Shown here piece after piece: positions 1-7,333 of a stretch of 64,000 nucleotides of DNA. A model generated the notes under the pieces. That model was given only the letters and a program-made list of their open reading frames with translations. It was not told the DNA's origin and did no database searches. This DNA comes from Candidatus Trichorickettsia mobilis. Lineage in GTDB: Bacteria > Pseudomonadota > Alphaproteobacteria > Rickettsiales > Rickettsiaceae. The stretch's first letter is position 1, and each line of letters opens with the position of its first letter. The position numbers were made by a program, and so were the translations under genes. The stretch covers positions 1,227,001 through 1,291,000 of the forward strand of contig NZ_OY728607.1 in the NCBI RefSeq assembly GCF_963422225.1, given 5' to 3'.

Positions 1-1
1 G

Positions 2-109
2 AAGGCGCTAGATTATTTAAGCATTTTTTATTCAGGAGTTACTGAGCAATTCTCGGACTTGTTGGAATATAATGTTGAAGTTACAGGGGCTGGAGTGGAG
101 GTAGAATAG
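2..109 (+). CDS. 3' end of an unidentified gene (partial)
   Basis: An open frame enters from the left edge and stops with TAG at 107-109, giving 35 C-terminal residues that end in ...VTGAGVEVE. The gene start lies outside the window. The piece is too short and has no recognisable motif, so no function is proposed. It is in the same direction as rpmH, but separated from it by a palindromic repeat and an opposite-strand small gene. Confidence 0.45.
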   Translation, partial: KALDYLSIFYSGVTEQFSDLLEYNVEVTGAGVEVE

Positions 110-150
110 AATATTTAACCACCCTATCATAATGTTCCAATTAAAATTAT

Positions 151-257
151 CAGAAGCTCCCGTTTCTACGTCTGAGCTGAGGGGAGCGCAGCTCAGACGA
201 CTGGAACTGGCTTCTGTGGTGTTAATAAAATATTTTAATTAGCAACTCGTGTTAAAT
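151..257. repeat. Dispersed palindromic repeat, copy 1
   Basis: The core is an inverted repeat, CGTCTGAGCTG (169-179) against CAGCTCAGACG (189-199). A tail then runs through GGAACTGGCTTCTGTGGTG to GTTAAAT at 257. The same tail, with few changes, recurs at 10431-10489 just before the mntA start codon. The block between the partial gene and the HIG1-like gene holds nothing else I can support. Confidence 0.7.
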
Positions 258-374
258 AATAATATAAGAGAAGAATATAGCTATTCTCTATTGGCCAGAA
301 TAAAATTATTCAAGTTATAGCGCCGCCAGTTGGAGTGGCTTGGTGCAACTTGATTATTTAAACTGGCCAAAGCT

Positions 375-557
375 CTACGACCGAGTAAATAAGTATAGCA
401 TAAAAAGTAAGCACACCGCCATTCCTTGCAGCGCTACTCTCAAAAACATCAGTTTAGTCCTTAGTTTATTATTTAAATTGCCGCCTATAGCCATTAAAAC
501 TACTCCTGCAACTAAAACTAACATTGTTAAACAAATTAATATTAAAACAACAATCAT
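375..557 (-). CDS. Small twin-transmembrane HIG1-domain-like protein
   Basis: This 60-residue membrane protein has an N-terminal hydrophobic helix (about residues 1-24), a short polar loop with the segment NNKLRTKLMFLRVALQG (about 28-44), and a second helix. Short alphaproteobacterial HIG1-like (twin transmembrane) proteins have this layout, with a conserved LMxxRVxLQG loop. In mitochondria the HIG1 family is tied to respiratory complexes; the bacterial role is not established. The start is ATG at 557 with AAGGGTG a few bases upstream, which is convincing as a ribosome site. It diverges from rpmH. An overlapping plus-strand frame (340-561) is its shadow. Confidence 0.7.
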   Translation of the reverse strand: MIVVLILICLTMLVLVAGVVLMAIGGNLNNKLRTKLMFLRVALQGMAVCLLFMLYLFTRS

Positions 558-584
558 CTAAACACCCTTCACCTATCTTTATTA

Positions 585-613
585 TTGACAATCAAAGATA
601 ATTTGAGTAGAAA
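585..613 (+). promoter_or_regulatory. Predicted sigma-70 promoter for rpmH-rnpA
   Basis: A consensus TTGACA at 585-590 is followed after 17 bases by TAGAAA at 608-613. It lies 36 bases upstream of the rpmH ATG, in the divergent gap with the HIG1-like gene. The -35 match is perfect and the -10 is weak. Confidence 0.45.
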
Positions 614-649
614 TGGTAGTTCATTTAAAATGAAAATACAAGTAGTGTT

Positions 650-784
650 ATGAAACGTACATTCCAACCAAGTAATTTAGTAAGAAAAAGAAGACACGGT
701 TTTAGAGCGCGTATGGCCACTGTCGGTGGTAGAGAGATATTAAGAAGACGCAGAGCTAAAGGCCGAACAAAATTATCGGCTTAA
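650..784 (+). CDS. rpmH: 50S ribosomal protein L34
   Basis: L34 is a small basic protein of the large ribosomal subunit. The 44-residue product begins [20 protein letters not shown] and ends in [10 protein letters not shown], the invariant layout of bacterial L34. The start is ATG at 650, giving exactly the family length. rnpA follows one base after the stop, the classic rpmH-rnpA arrangement, so the two should be co-transcribed. No strong Shine-Dalgarno is visible before the start. Confidence 0.97.
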   Translation: MKRTFQPSNLVRKRRHGFRARMATVGGREILRRRRAKGRTKLSA

Positions 785-785
785 C

Positions 786-1151
786 TTGGCTATCTCTTCT
801 TTAAAAAACCAAGCTGCTTTTGATAAAATAAATCAGAAAGGCCAGCGGCTACATTCTCCTTACTGTACTATAGTAATATTAGAAAATGTTTCTGCATCTC
901 TTCCTAAATATACTGACCATATTTCCTTAGGAATGAAAGTAAGTAAAAAACTAGGTAATGCAGTAATACGTAACAAAATAAAACGGCGTATTAGACATTT
1001 AATAAGAATTATTCCGTGCTATAATTCTTTAAATATCAATCTTGCTCTCATTTTTATTCCTAAGAAAAATTTTGACAAAGTAGAATTTGCTACACTAGTT
1101 AATACAGTGTCACATATGTTAAACACCAAATCGTCATTGCGAGACCGTTAA
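786..1151 (+). CDS. rnpA: Ribonuclease P protein component
   Basis: RnpA is the protein cofactor of RNase P and assists 5' maturation of tRNAs by the catalytic RNA. The 121-residue product carries the RNR signature region at about residues 52-72 (VSKKLGNAVIRNKIKRRIRH) and an upstream F-x-x-x-x-K/R-x-G-x-R-type segment (residues 12-21). The start is TTG at 786, one base after the rpmH stop; no in-frame ATG precedes it, so translation is probably coupled to rpmH. The length is normal for the family. Confidence 0.93.
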   Translation: MAISSLKNQAAFDKINQKGQRLHSPYCTIVILENVSASLPKYTDHISLGMKVSKKLGNAVIRNKIKRRIRHLIRIIPCYNSLNINLALIFIPKKNFDKVEFATLVNTVSHMLNTKSSLRDR

Positions 1152-1469
1152 GTCAGAAACAATTTAGCCGCTAGCGTCAGTTATTTTGAATATTAAAATT
1201 TCCGCGCAAGAGCCTAGCTATATTGTTGACAATTATCGCATTATAGTCGATAATCTATACCGCAGGCACTGTGCTGCTGATAGTGCCTGCAACGAAACAT
1301 TGACCTCTTGGAAGATAGAGTGGTGGTTTATTGGCGCCTACCTCTCCATAATTTTTCTTATTCTTTGCCCCTCAACATTTCAACTAAAATCTTTTGAAGA
1401 AAAAAGTCTATATTGAGGCTTAAGTTAAGTAGAAAAAGAGTTAAAATTAATTTTGTTCACAGACCTAGT
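1152..1469. other. Gap between rnpA and the beta-lactamase gene, no supported gene
   Basis: This 318-base stretch holds an open frame from a TTG at 1186 to 1416 (76 codons). It has no Shine-Dalgarno and no recognisable family; its end encodes a hydrophobic segment followed by a charged tail. It may be a decayed gene. A frame continuous with the beta-lactamase also extends upstream to 1413, but the signal peptide places the real start at 1470. Confidence 0.4.
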
Positions 1470-2279
1470 ATGAAAAAAACAATTTTATTTTTAAGCATCG
1501 AATTATTGCTTAGCACCTCAGTGCTTGCAGATAAAAAGTGCTTTTTAGTTACAGAAAATAACAAAATCATGCAGCAAGAAGGTGATTGTAAATCTCGCCA
1601 TTCGCCTTGCTCGACGTTCAAAATTGCTATTAGTCTGATAGGATTTGATTCTGCAATCCTGGTTGATGAAGAAAATCCAACTTGGGAGTTTAAGGAAGGC
1701 TATGTTGATTACCGTGACAACTGGAAACAGCCTCATAATCCTCGTCTTTGGATGCAACATAGTTGCGTTTGGTACTCGCAAGTTTTAACGCAAAAACTTG
1801 GTATGGATCAATTTAGAAATTACATCGCAAAATTTAATTATGGTAATCAAGATATTTCTGGAGATAAAGGTAAGGACAATGGCCTTACCAATTCATGGCT
1901 TTCCAGCTCTTTGGAGATTTCACCAGAAGAGCAAGTGCAATTTTTGCAACAGCTGGTTGACAATAAATTACCAGTAAGCCTTAAATCTCATTCCATGACA
2001 AAAAATATCTTATTTATAGAGAATTTACCAGATGGCTGGAAGCTTTATGGAAAAACTGGTAGCGGTTCTCGGCTTAATCAAGATAGAACGCAGAAGTTAG
2101 ATTATAAAATTGGCTGGTTTGTTGGATGGATACAAAAAGATGAGCGCACTATTATCTTTGCTCATTATATTGAAGATAAAGACAAACAAGACAGCTATGC
2201 AGACCCACGAGCTAAAGCAGCTGCAAAAGAAAAATTGCTGGAATTGATAAAGAACTTCTCTGAGAAGGTAGAAAAGTAG
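1470..2279 (+). CDS. Class D (OXA-type) serine beta-lactamase
   Basis: This predicted periplasmic enzyme should open the ring of beta-lactam antibiotics. The 269-residue product has a signal peptide (about 1-20, ending SVLA) and the class D motifs in order: STFK at 48-51 with the nucleophile S48 and the lysine normally carbamylated, SCV at 98-100 (S-x-V), YGN at 124-126 and KTG at 195-197, then WFVGW. These are all active-site elements, so the enzyme looks intact. I chose ATG at 1470 because the signal peptide begins there; a frame 57 bases longer lacks support. Class D enzymes occur in some Rickettsia. No neighbouring regulator is present. Confidence 0.9.
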   Translation: MKKTILFLSIELLLSTSVLADKKCFLVTENNKIMQQEGDCKSRHSPCSTFKIAISLIGFDSAILVDEENPTWEFKEGYVDYRDNWKQPHNPRLWMQHSCVWYSQVLTQKLGMDQFRNYIAKFNYGNQDISGDKGKDNGLTNSWLSSSLEISPEEQVQFLQQLVDNKLPVSLKSHSMTKNILFIENLPDGWKLYGKTGSGSRLNQDRTQKLDYKIGWFVGWIQKDERTIIFAHYIEDKDKQDSYADPRAKAAAKEKLLELIKNFSEKVEK

Positions 2280-2295
2280 AGTTTGTGAGCGAGGT

Positions 2296-2934
2296 CTATT
2301 GCTGTAATACAATATGCTTTTCTAATACATCTTTAGTCATTCTATCGGGCTGGCCAAAGATGTCTGGGTTTTTAAATTCGAATAATTCCTCAGCAAAAGT
2401 TGATACTTTATACATTTGATCAAATTTTAAAGTAATTATATTATCATCTTCAAATATCTCAATTTTCTGCAATTGCCGAGTATCTTTGTTAAAGGTAATA
2501 TTGCTGTAACGATCAGAAATTACATGATAAAGTTTCACAGTTAATGTGTGACCTTGTTCAGTCACTGATGACACTTGAAAATGCTGCTCAAAATCTGTAT
2601 CATCGGTCAGTAAAAAATTAAAAATATTATCCTTGGGCTTAATACGGCTCGCAGTTTCCATGTCATAATCATAAACTGAAACATAGTTTTTATTGCCTAT
2701 TATCAATATTGGAAATGGTGGATAATAATTGCAACGAAACTTATAAGGTTTGCTAATTAGTAATTTTCCTTTGCTACTAACGCCATTCGAATCGGTTTGA
2801 TCAAAATCAACTGCTATTGATTTTAGTGTCTGTAAGTAAGACTTGAATTGATTGATTGTGGATTGTTCTTTGCTGCCGGCATAAGCTATACCAAAATACC
2901 AAAAAATCAGCTGAAATAAAACTAGTTTAGGCAT
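2296..2934 (-). CDS. lolA: Outer-membrane lipoprotein carrier protein LolA
   Basis: LolA shuttles lipoproteins across the periplasm from the LolCDE exporter to the outer membrane. The 212-residue product has a signal peptide (about 1-19, ending AYA), then the family opening INQFKSYLQTLKSIAVDFDQ, a G-K-L-L-I-S-K-P-x-K-F-R-like strand and the later DxxxRQLQKIEIF(E/D)D segment that is typical of LolA. The length matches the family. It converges with the beta-lactamase gene, leaving 16 bases between them. Confidence 0.88.
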   Translation of the reverse strand: MPKLVLFQLIFWYFGIAYAGSKEQSTINQFKSYLQTLKSIAVDFDQTDSNGVSSKGKLLISKPYKFRCNYYPPFPILIIGNKNYVSVYDYDMETASRIKPKDNIFNFLLTDDTDFEQHFQVSSVTEQGHTLTVKLYHVISDRYSNITFNKDTRQLQKIEIFEDDNIITLKFDQMYKVSTFAEELFEFKNPDIFGQPDRMTKDVLEKHIVLQQ

Positions 2935-3046
2935 TGATTATATTTTTTGTTTTACATACTAGCGGCAGAAAATTATAATTTCAATCGACTTCTTTTCAAA
3001 TAGACCTCATAATTTGTCGTTAGATAAAGCTTTGTAAAATAATATA

Positions 3047-3172
3047 TAGACCTCTTGCATAACCTAGAAATGGTTGGAGAATTTTTGTTCGATGCGCAGA
3101 CGAGGATCGCATGAGAGCCGGAGTCAAATTTTGATGACAAAATTATAAACCAGAAGTTACGCAAGAGGTCTA
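3047..3172. mobile_element. MITE-like element abutting pntAA
   Basis: This 126-base non-coding element has near-perfect 18-base terminal inverted repeats: TAGACCTCTTGCATAACC at 3047-3064 and, on the other strand, TAGACCTCTTGCGTAACT (3155-3172). TA flanks both ends. The termini begin with the same TAGACCTCTT as the IS5-family element present four times in this window but differ afterwards, so a different IS5-like transposase may have moved it. It ends two bases before the pntAA ATG. Confidence 0.75.
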
Positions 3173-3174
3173 AT

Positions 3175-4269
3175 ATGAAAATTGTAGCATTAAAAGAACG
3201 CGCTAAGTTAGAAGCGCGTACAGCTATCACGCCTGAAGTAGCGAAATTATACATCAAGAAAGGGCATGTAATTTTAGTAGAGAAAGATATTGGAGACAGA
3301 GCTGGTTTTGCTGATCAATTATATATTGATGCCGGAGCTCAAATATCAGCAGTAGCGCTTGAGATTTTAGCTGATGCCGATATTATTCTCAAAGTACAAC
3401 CGTCACCACTATCAGCTGAAATTAACGAAATAGATTACGCAAGATCTGGAGCAATCATTTTAGGAATGTTATCACCTCACGCTAACTTTGATTATTTGAA
3501 AAAAATGACCGCTAAAGGGGCGTGTGGAATTGCCATGGAATTAGTGCCGCGTATTACCAGGGCTCAGAATATGGATGTACTATCTTCGCAAAGCAATCTT
3601 GCTGGTTATAGAGCAGTATTAGAAGCGGCGTATAATTTTGATCGAATATTTCCGATGATGATGACCGCGGCAGGTACTATATCGCCGGCAAAGGTTTTGA
3701 TTTTAGGAGTTGGTGTTGCTGGCCTACAAGCTATAGCAACAGCAAAGAGGCTAGGCGCTGCGGTATTTGCTTATGACGTTAGAAGCATAACTCGTGAGCA
3801 GGTAGAAAGCTTAGGCGCCAAATTTATAGCTCCGGAGATTGTGGTCTCTGATATGGAAGATAAATCTGGTTATGCCAAAGAAAGGTCAGAAGCAGATAAA
3901 GTCGGTCAGGAACAATTTTTAGCTAGCGTCATTAGAAATTACGATATTATTATTACTACTGCCCAAATACCAGGAAAACCAGCGCCACGTCTTATTACCT
4001 CAGAGATGCTTGATTTGATAAAACCAGGGTCAGTTATTGTCGATATGGCGACTGCCAGCGGAGGCAATGTTGAGGGATCGAAGCTGGATGAGGTCATGAT
4101 TCGTAAAGGAGTAAAAATTATCGGTTGGTCTAATTTGGCTGGCAAAATTGCAGCTGACAGCTCAAAATTATATGCTAAAAATCTTTATAATTTTCTTGAA
4201 CATGCAATAAAAGATGGAAAATTTGATTTTGATGATGAAATAGTAAAGCAAATGTTGGTGCGGGGTTAG
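3175..4269 (+). CDS. pntAA: NAD(P) transhydrogenase subunit alpha part 1 (NAD-binding domain I)
   Basis: This is the soluble NAD(H)-binding domain of the proton-translocating transhydrogenase, which uses the proton gradient to transfer hydride from NADH to NADP+. The 364-residue product starts MKIVALKERAKLEARTAITP, carries RAQNMDVLSSQSNLAGYRAV at about residues 124-143 and a Rossmann segment with GVGVAGLQAI near residue 178. It lacks the membrane helices that are fused to it in enteric PntA, and pntAB and pntB follow separately: the three-subunit type. The start is ATG at 3175. The Shine-Dalgarno AAGAGG (3163-3168) lies inside the adjacent MITE-like repeat. Confidence 0.95.
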   Translation: MKIVALKERAKLEARTAITPEVAKLYIKKGHVILVEKDIGDRAGFADQLYIDAGAQISAVALEILADADIILKVQPSPLSAEINEIDYARSGAIILGMLSPHANFDYLKKMTAKGACGIAMELVPRITRAQNMDVLSSQSNLAGYRAVLEAAYNFDRIFPMMMTAAGTISPAKVLILGVGVAGLQAIATAKRLGAAVFAYDVRSITREQVESLGAKFIAPEIVVSDMEDKSGYAKERSEADKVGQEQFLASVIRNYDIIITTAQIPGKPAPRLITSEMLDLIKPGSVIVDMATASGGNVEGSKLDEVMIRKGVKIIGWSNLAGKIAADSSKLYAKNLYNFLEHAIKDGKFDFDDEIVKQMLVRG

Positions 4270-4279
4270 TTACAATCTC

Positions 4280-4460
4280 GAACACCGAGGTCATCCCGAA
4301 CTTGTTTTATAACTGTCCGAAGTTGGATTAAAAACACCGGTGTCATCCCTGCATAAGCAGGGATCCAGCTTTTTTACTTAGCTGAGGAGCAAAATGTAGT
4401 GGATTGTCTGGATTCCTGCTTAGCTGGGAATGACTTCGTGTGTTCAGGATGACATCGAGA
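4280..4460. repeat. Composite palindromic repeat with GTCATCCC ends
   Basis: The pntAA-pntAB gap (4270-4584) holds nested inverted repeats. GGTCATCCCGAAC opens at about 4289. GTGTCATCCCTGCATAAGCAG near 4343 pairs imperfectly with CTGCTTAGCTGGGAATGAC near 4415-4433, and GGATGACATC closes the block. GTCATCCCGAACTTG recurs at 7083. The repeat splits the pnt operon without an obvious terminator. Confidence 0.6.
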
Positions 4461-4584
4461 TGCATAATGTTTGTTATTTCGTACAGTTATAAATTTATTG
4501 CATGGGAACTGCATTATATAACACAATGCTTTTAAAATATTTTTTAAAAATACTTTTAGTCACTTAACTGGAGTAAAACCCACA

Positions 4585-4980
4585 ATGACCCAATTGCCTA
4601 TAGCTGTAAAACAAGCTTCATCTATTGCTGAGCAAGCGCAAAATCTATCTGATACATTAAAAGATATTGCGTTACAAGGTAGTGAGAAAATCAACGTCGG
4701 AGTTGATCCATTTATTTTTGCGATTACAATATTCATATTAGCGTGTTTTGTTGGTTATTATGTAGTTTGGAAAGTAACCCCGGCATTACATACTCCTTTA
4801 ATGTCAATTACTAATGCTATTTCAGGTATTATCATTATCGGTGGAATGATTGCTGCCAGTCCAGAGGGTTTTAGTTTGTCCAGTGTGTGCGGGTATTTTG
4901 CAGCTTTTTTGGCAGCAATAAATATTTTTGGCGGCTTTATTGTTACTGAAAGAATGCTTGGAATGTTTAAGAAGAAATAA
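4585..4980 (+). CDS. pntAB: NAD(P) transhydrogenase subunit alpha part 2
   Basis: This is the small membrane piece of the transhydrogenase. The 131-residue protein has a polar N-terminus (about 1-45), then three to four transmembrane helices with TPLMSITNAISGIIIIGGM at about 71-89, the hallmark of PntAB, and ends in a short basic tail. GGAG lies about 14 bases before the ATG. pntB begins 22 bases downstream, so they form one unit. Confidence 0.93.
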   Translation: MTQLPIAVKQASSIAEQAQNLSDTLKDIALQGSEKINVGVDPFIFAITIFILACFVGYYVVWKVTPALHTPLMSITNAISGIIIIGGMIAASPEGFSLSSVCGYFAAFLAAINIFGGFIVTERMLGMFKKK

Positions 4981-5002
4981 TTTTTGAAATAGATGGAATA
5001 AT

Positions 5003-6400
5003 ATGTCGTTACAATTCATTCAATTATCATATTTAGCAGCAGCGATCTGCTTTATCCTAGCACTTAAAGGTTTGTCTTCGCCTAAAGCTGCTCGTAAAGG
5101 TAGTATGATCGGCATCATCGGGATGGCAGTTTCTTTGTTAGTCACTTTTTATTTACCGAATTTTATCCACAAGGTTCCTTTGCTTGTGATAATTGTAGCT
5201 GGTGGTGTAATCGGAGGATATATGGCTAAAAAGATTGCCATGACTGCAATGCCACAATTAGTTGCTGGATTTCATTCTTTGGTAGGATTGGCAGCAGTAT
5301 TGGTTGCTTATGCTGCAATGCTCTCTCCTGAAAATTTCGGAGTAGGCATTAGTGGTGAAGTGGCAGCAGCTGCGTTAATAGAAATGTCACTAGGAGCAGC
5401 AATTGGCGCGGTAACGTTTAGTGGTTCGATAGTAGCATTTGCAAAATTACAGGGTTTGATGGCATCCGCGCCAATGAAATTTAAAGGACAACATTATGTT
5501 TGTATGATCCTTGCTCTAATATTGCTGATATTAATAATGTTTTTCGTAAAAACAGAGAGTGTTTTATACTTCAATTTATTGGTGTTCTTGTCGCTGTTGC
5601 TTGGAGTATTATTGATTATACCGGTTGGTGGAGCTGATATGCCGGTTGTGGTCTCAATGTTAAATTCCTATTCTGGCTTTGCTGCAGCAGGTATTGGTTT
5701 TACTCTGGGTAATAGTTTATTAATTATCACTGGAGCTCTGGTTGGCAGTAGTGGTGCTATACTTAGCTATATAATGTGCAAGGCGATGAATCGTTCGTTG
5801 ATTAAAGTGATTTTTGGAGCATTTTTACAAGCGCAAGGAAATAGTAATGTCACGCAAGAGCATGATAAAGTAGCAAAAAGCAGCAGTCCTGAAGATGCTG
5901 CTTATATGCTGCAAAACGCAAATTCAGTAATAATCGTTCCTGGTTATGGAATGGCTGTTGCGCAGTCTCAACATGCAATTAAAGAGATGGTTGATATATT
6001 GGAGCGCCGGAATATAGAAGTGAGATTCGCAATACATCCGGTAGCTGGGAGAATGCCTGGTCATATGAATGTTTTGCTTGCTGAAGCAAATATTGATTAT
6101 GAAAAAGTTTTAGAGCTTGAAGAGATAAATCGTGATTTTATTAATACTGATATAGTGTTAGTGATCGGAGCAAATGATGTTACTAATCCAGCAGCCAAGA
6201 ATGATCCTAATAGTCCAATTTACGGTATGCCAATACTGGATGTAGAAAAAGCAAAAACTATTTTGTTTATTAAAAGATCAATGGCTGCTGGTTATGCAGG
6301 TATAGAAAATGAATTATTTTATCACGATAATACGTTAATGTTATTTGGTGATGCCAAGAAGGTGGTAGAAGAGATTGTCAAGCAACTACACGAAGATTAG
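5003..6400 (+). CDS. pntB: NAD(P) transhydrogenase subunit beta
   Basis: PntB supplies most of the proton channel and the NADP(H)-binding domain III. The 465-residue product has about eight or nine transmembrane helices over residues 1-270, then a soluble domain with IIVPGYGMAVAQSQHAIKEM (about 311-330), AIHPVAGRMPGHMNVLLAEA and VLVIGANDVTNPAA, all NADP(H)-site signatures. The length is standard. It is the last gene of the pnt cluster and should supply NADPH for biosynthesis and redox defence. Confidence 0.96.
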   Translation: MSLQFIQLSYLAAAICFILALKGLSSPKAARKGSMIGIIGMAVSLLVTFYLPNFIHKVPLLVIIVAGGVIGGYMAKKIAMTAMPQLVAGFHSLVGLAAVLVAYAAMLSPENFGVGISGEVAAAALIEMSLGAAIGAVTFSGSIVAFAKLQGLMASAPMKFKGQHYVCMILALILLILIMFFVKTESVLYFNLLVFLSLLLGVLLIIPVGGADMPVVVSMLNSYSGFAAAGIGFTLGNSLLIITGALVGSSGAILSYIMCKAMNRSLIKVIFGAFLQAQGNSNVTQEHDKVAKSSSPEDAAYMLQNANSVIIVPGYGMAVAQSQHAIKEMVDILERRNIEVRFAIHPVAGRMPGHMNVLLAEANIDYEKVLELEEINRDFINTDIVLVIGANDVTNPAAKNDPNSPIYGMPILDVEKAKTILFIKRSMAAGYAGIENELFYHDNTLMLFGDAKKVVEEIVKQLHED

Positions 6401-6469
6401 AGGTCTATTGACTTTTGTCTGGAAACTGATTATCGTTACTTAAAGTTTTAAATATTCAAAGTTAAAGTT

Positions 6470-7033
6470 ATGCATCAAAATTCTAAAGTACCAATATTAC
6501 CAAAAGCAACTGCTATATGGCTTGTTGAGCATACAACTCTTACTTTTAAGCAGATAGCTGATTTTTGTGGAGTCCATGAACTTGAAGTAAAAGGCATAGC
6601 TGATGGAGATGTAGCTGGAGGAATTATGGGAGTTGATCCGGTATCTGTCAGCAATCAATTAACTAGAGCGGAAATCGAGCGTTGTAGCAAAGACCCAAAT
6701 GCGAGATTGCAGATCTCTTCGAGCGTAGCGTATGAGTTGGTAACCAAAAAGAAAAAACAATCCAAATATACTCCAATAGCCAGACGACAAGATAAACCGG
6801 ATGCTATTTACTGGCTATTAAAAAACTGTTCAGATATTCAAGATAATCAGATTATAAAATTACTTGGTACTACTAAATCTACTATTGCGGCTATTCGTGA
6901 TCGTAGCCACTGGAATATCAAAAATATTCGGCCACGCGATCCAGTATTATTAGGCATCTGTAGTCAGATAGAGCTAGATCGCCTCATGGAACAAATTAAA
7001 GTTATTTCGCCAAAACCAGGCTCTAAATTATAA
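6470..7033 (+). CDS. trcR: Cell cycle transcriptional regulator TrcR (DUF1013)
   Basis: This 187-residue cytoplasmic protein matches the DUF1013 family, found across Alphaproteobacteria including Rickettsiales and named TrcR in Brucella, where it is linked to cell-cycle transcription. Visible hallmarks are the helix-turn-helix-like start PKATAIWLVEHTTLTFKQIA (about residues 11-30), FCGVHELEVKGIADGDVA, and the second DNA-binding-like block PDAIYWLLKNCSDIQDNQII followed by LLGTTKSTIAAIRDRSHWN. The length agrees with the family. It stands alone between pntB and sucA. Confidence 0.85.
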   Translation: MHQNSKVPILPKATAIWLVEHTTLTFKQIADFCGVHELEVKGIADGDVAGGIMGVDPVSVSNQLTRAEIERCSKDPNARLQISSSVAYELVTKKKKQSKYTPIARRQDKPDAIYWLLKNCSDIQDNQIIKLLGTTKSTIAAIRDRSHWNIKNIRPRDPVLLGICSQIELDRLMEQIKVISPKPGSKL

Positions 7034-7060
7034 AATCGCACAACTATTTAGTGTAGTTCA

Positions 7061-7178
7061 GTTGAATTAACATAATATCATCAAGGTCATCCCGAACTTG
7101 TTTCGGGATACAGCTGTGTTGTTCGGAATCTAGTGAAATGAATTCAGCATGACTGCTATAAAGTTATGCTAATTCAAC
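7061..7178. repeat. Palindromic element upstream of sucA
   Basis: The outer inverted repeat is GTTGAATTAACATAA (7061-7075) against TTATGCTAATTCAAC (7164-7178). The inner part carries GGTCATCCCGAACTTG and a short hairpin. It lies in the 300-base gap between trcR and sucA. The AGTTGAATTA end resembles the ends of the palindrome at 39291-39395. Nothing coding is visible in the gap. Confidence 0.6.
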
Positions 7179-7333
7179 CTAAACAACTATATATTGGTTA
7201 TTATGAGTGAGGTGCTTATGCATCAGCTCTAACGAAACAATATTCAATAGTTTAGTAAGTATTTTATAAATATACAATTTTATATAATATTAAACAGCTA
7301 ATTAAGTCAGATTTTTGTTAGGAGAATATAGTT

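Noticed and set aside
340..561. Plus-strand frame of 73 codons opposite the HIG1-like gene
   Set aside because: It is the antisense shadow of the two-helix protein on the minus strand, starts at GTG with no ribosome site, and matches no family.
1186..1416. 76-codon frame after rnpA with a hydrophobic segment
   Set aside because: TTG start without Shine-Dalgarno and no recognisable motif; described only as part of the gap.
2973..3257. Minus-strand 94-codon frame spanning the MITE and the pntAA start
   Set aside because: It runs through non-coding repeat sequence and the antisense of pntAA; no ribosome site or family.
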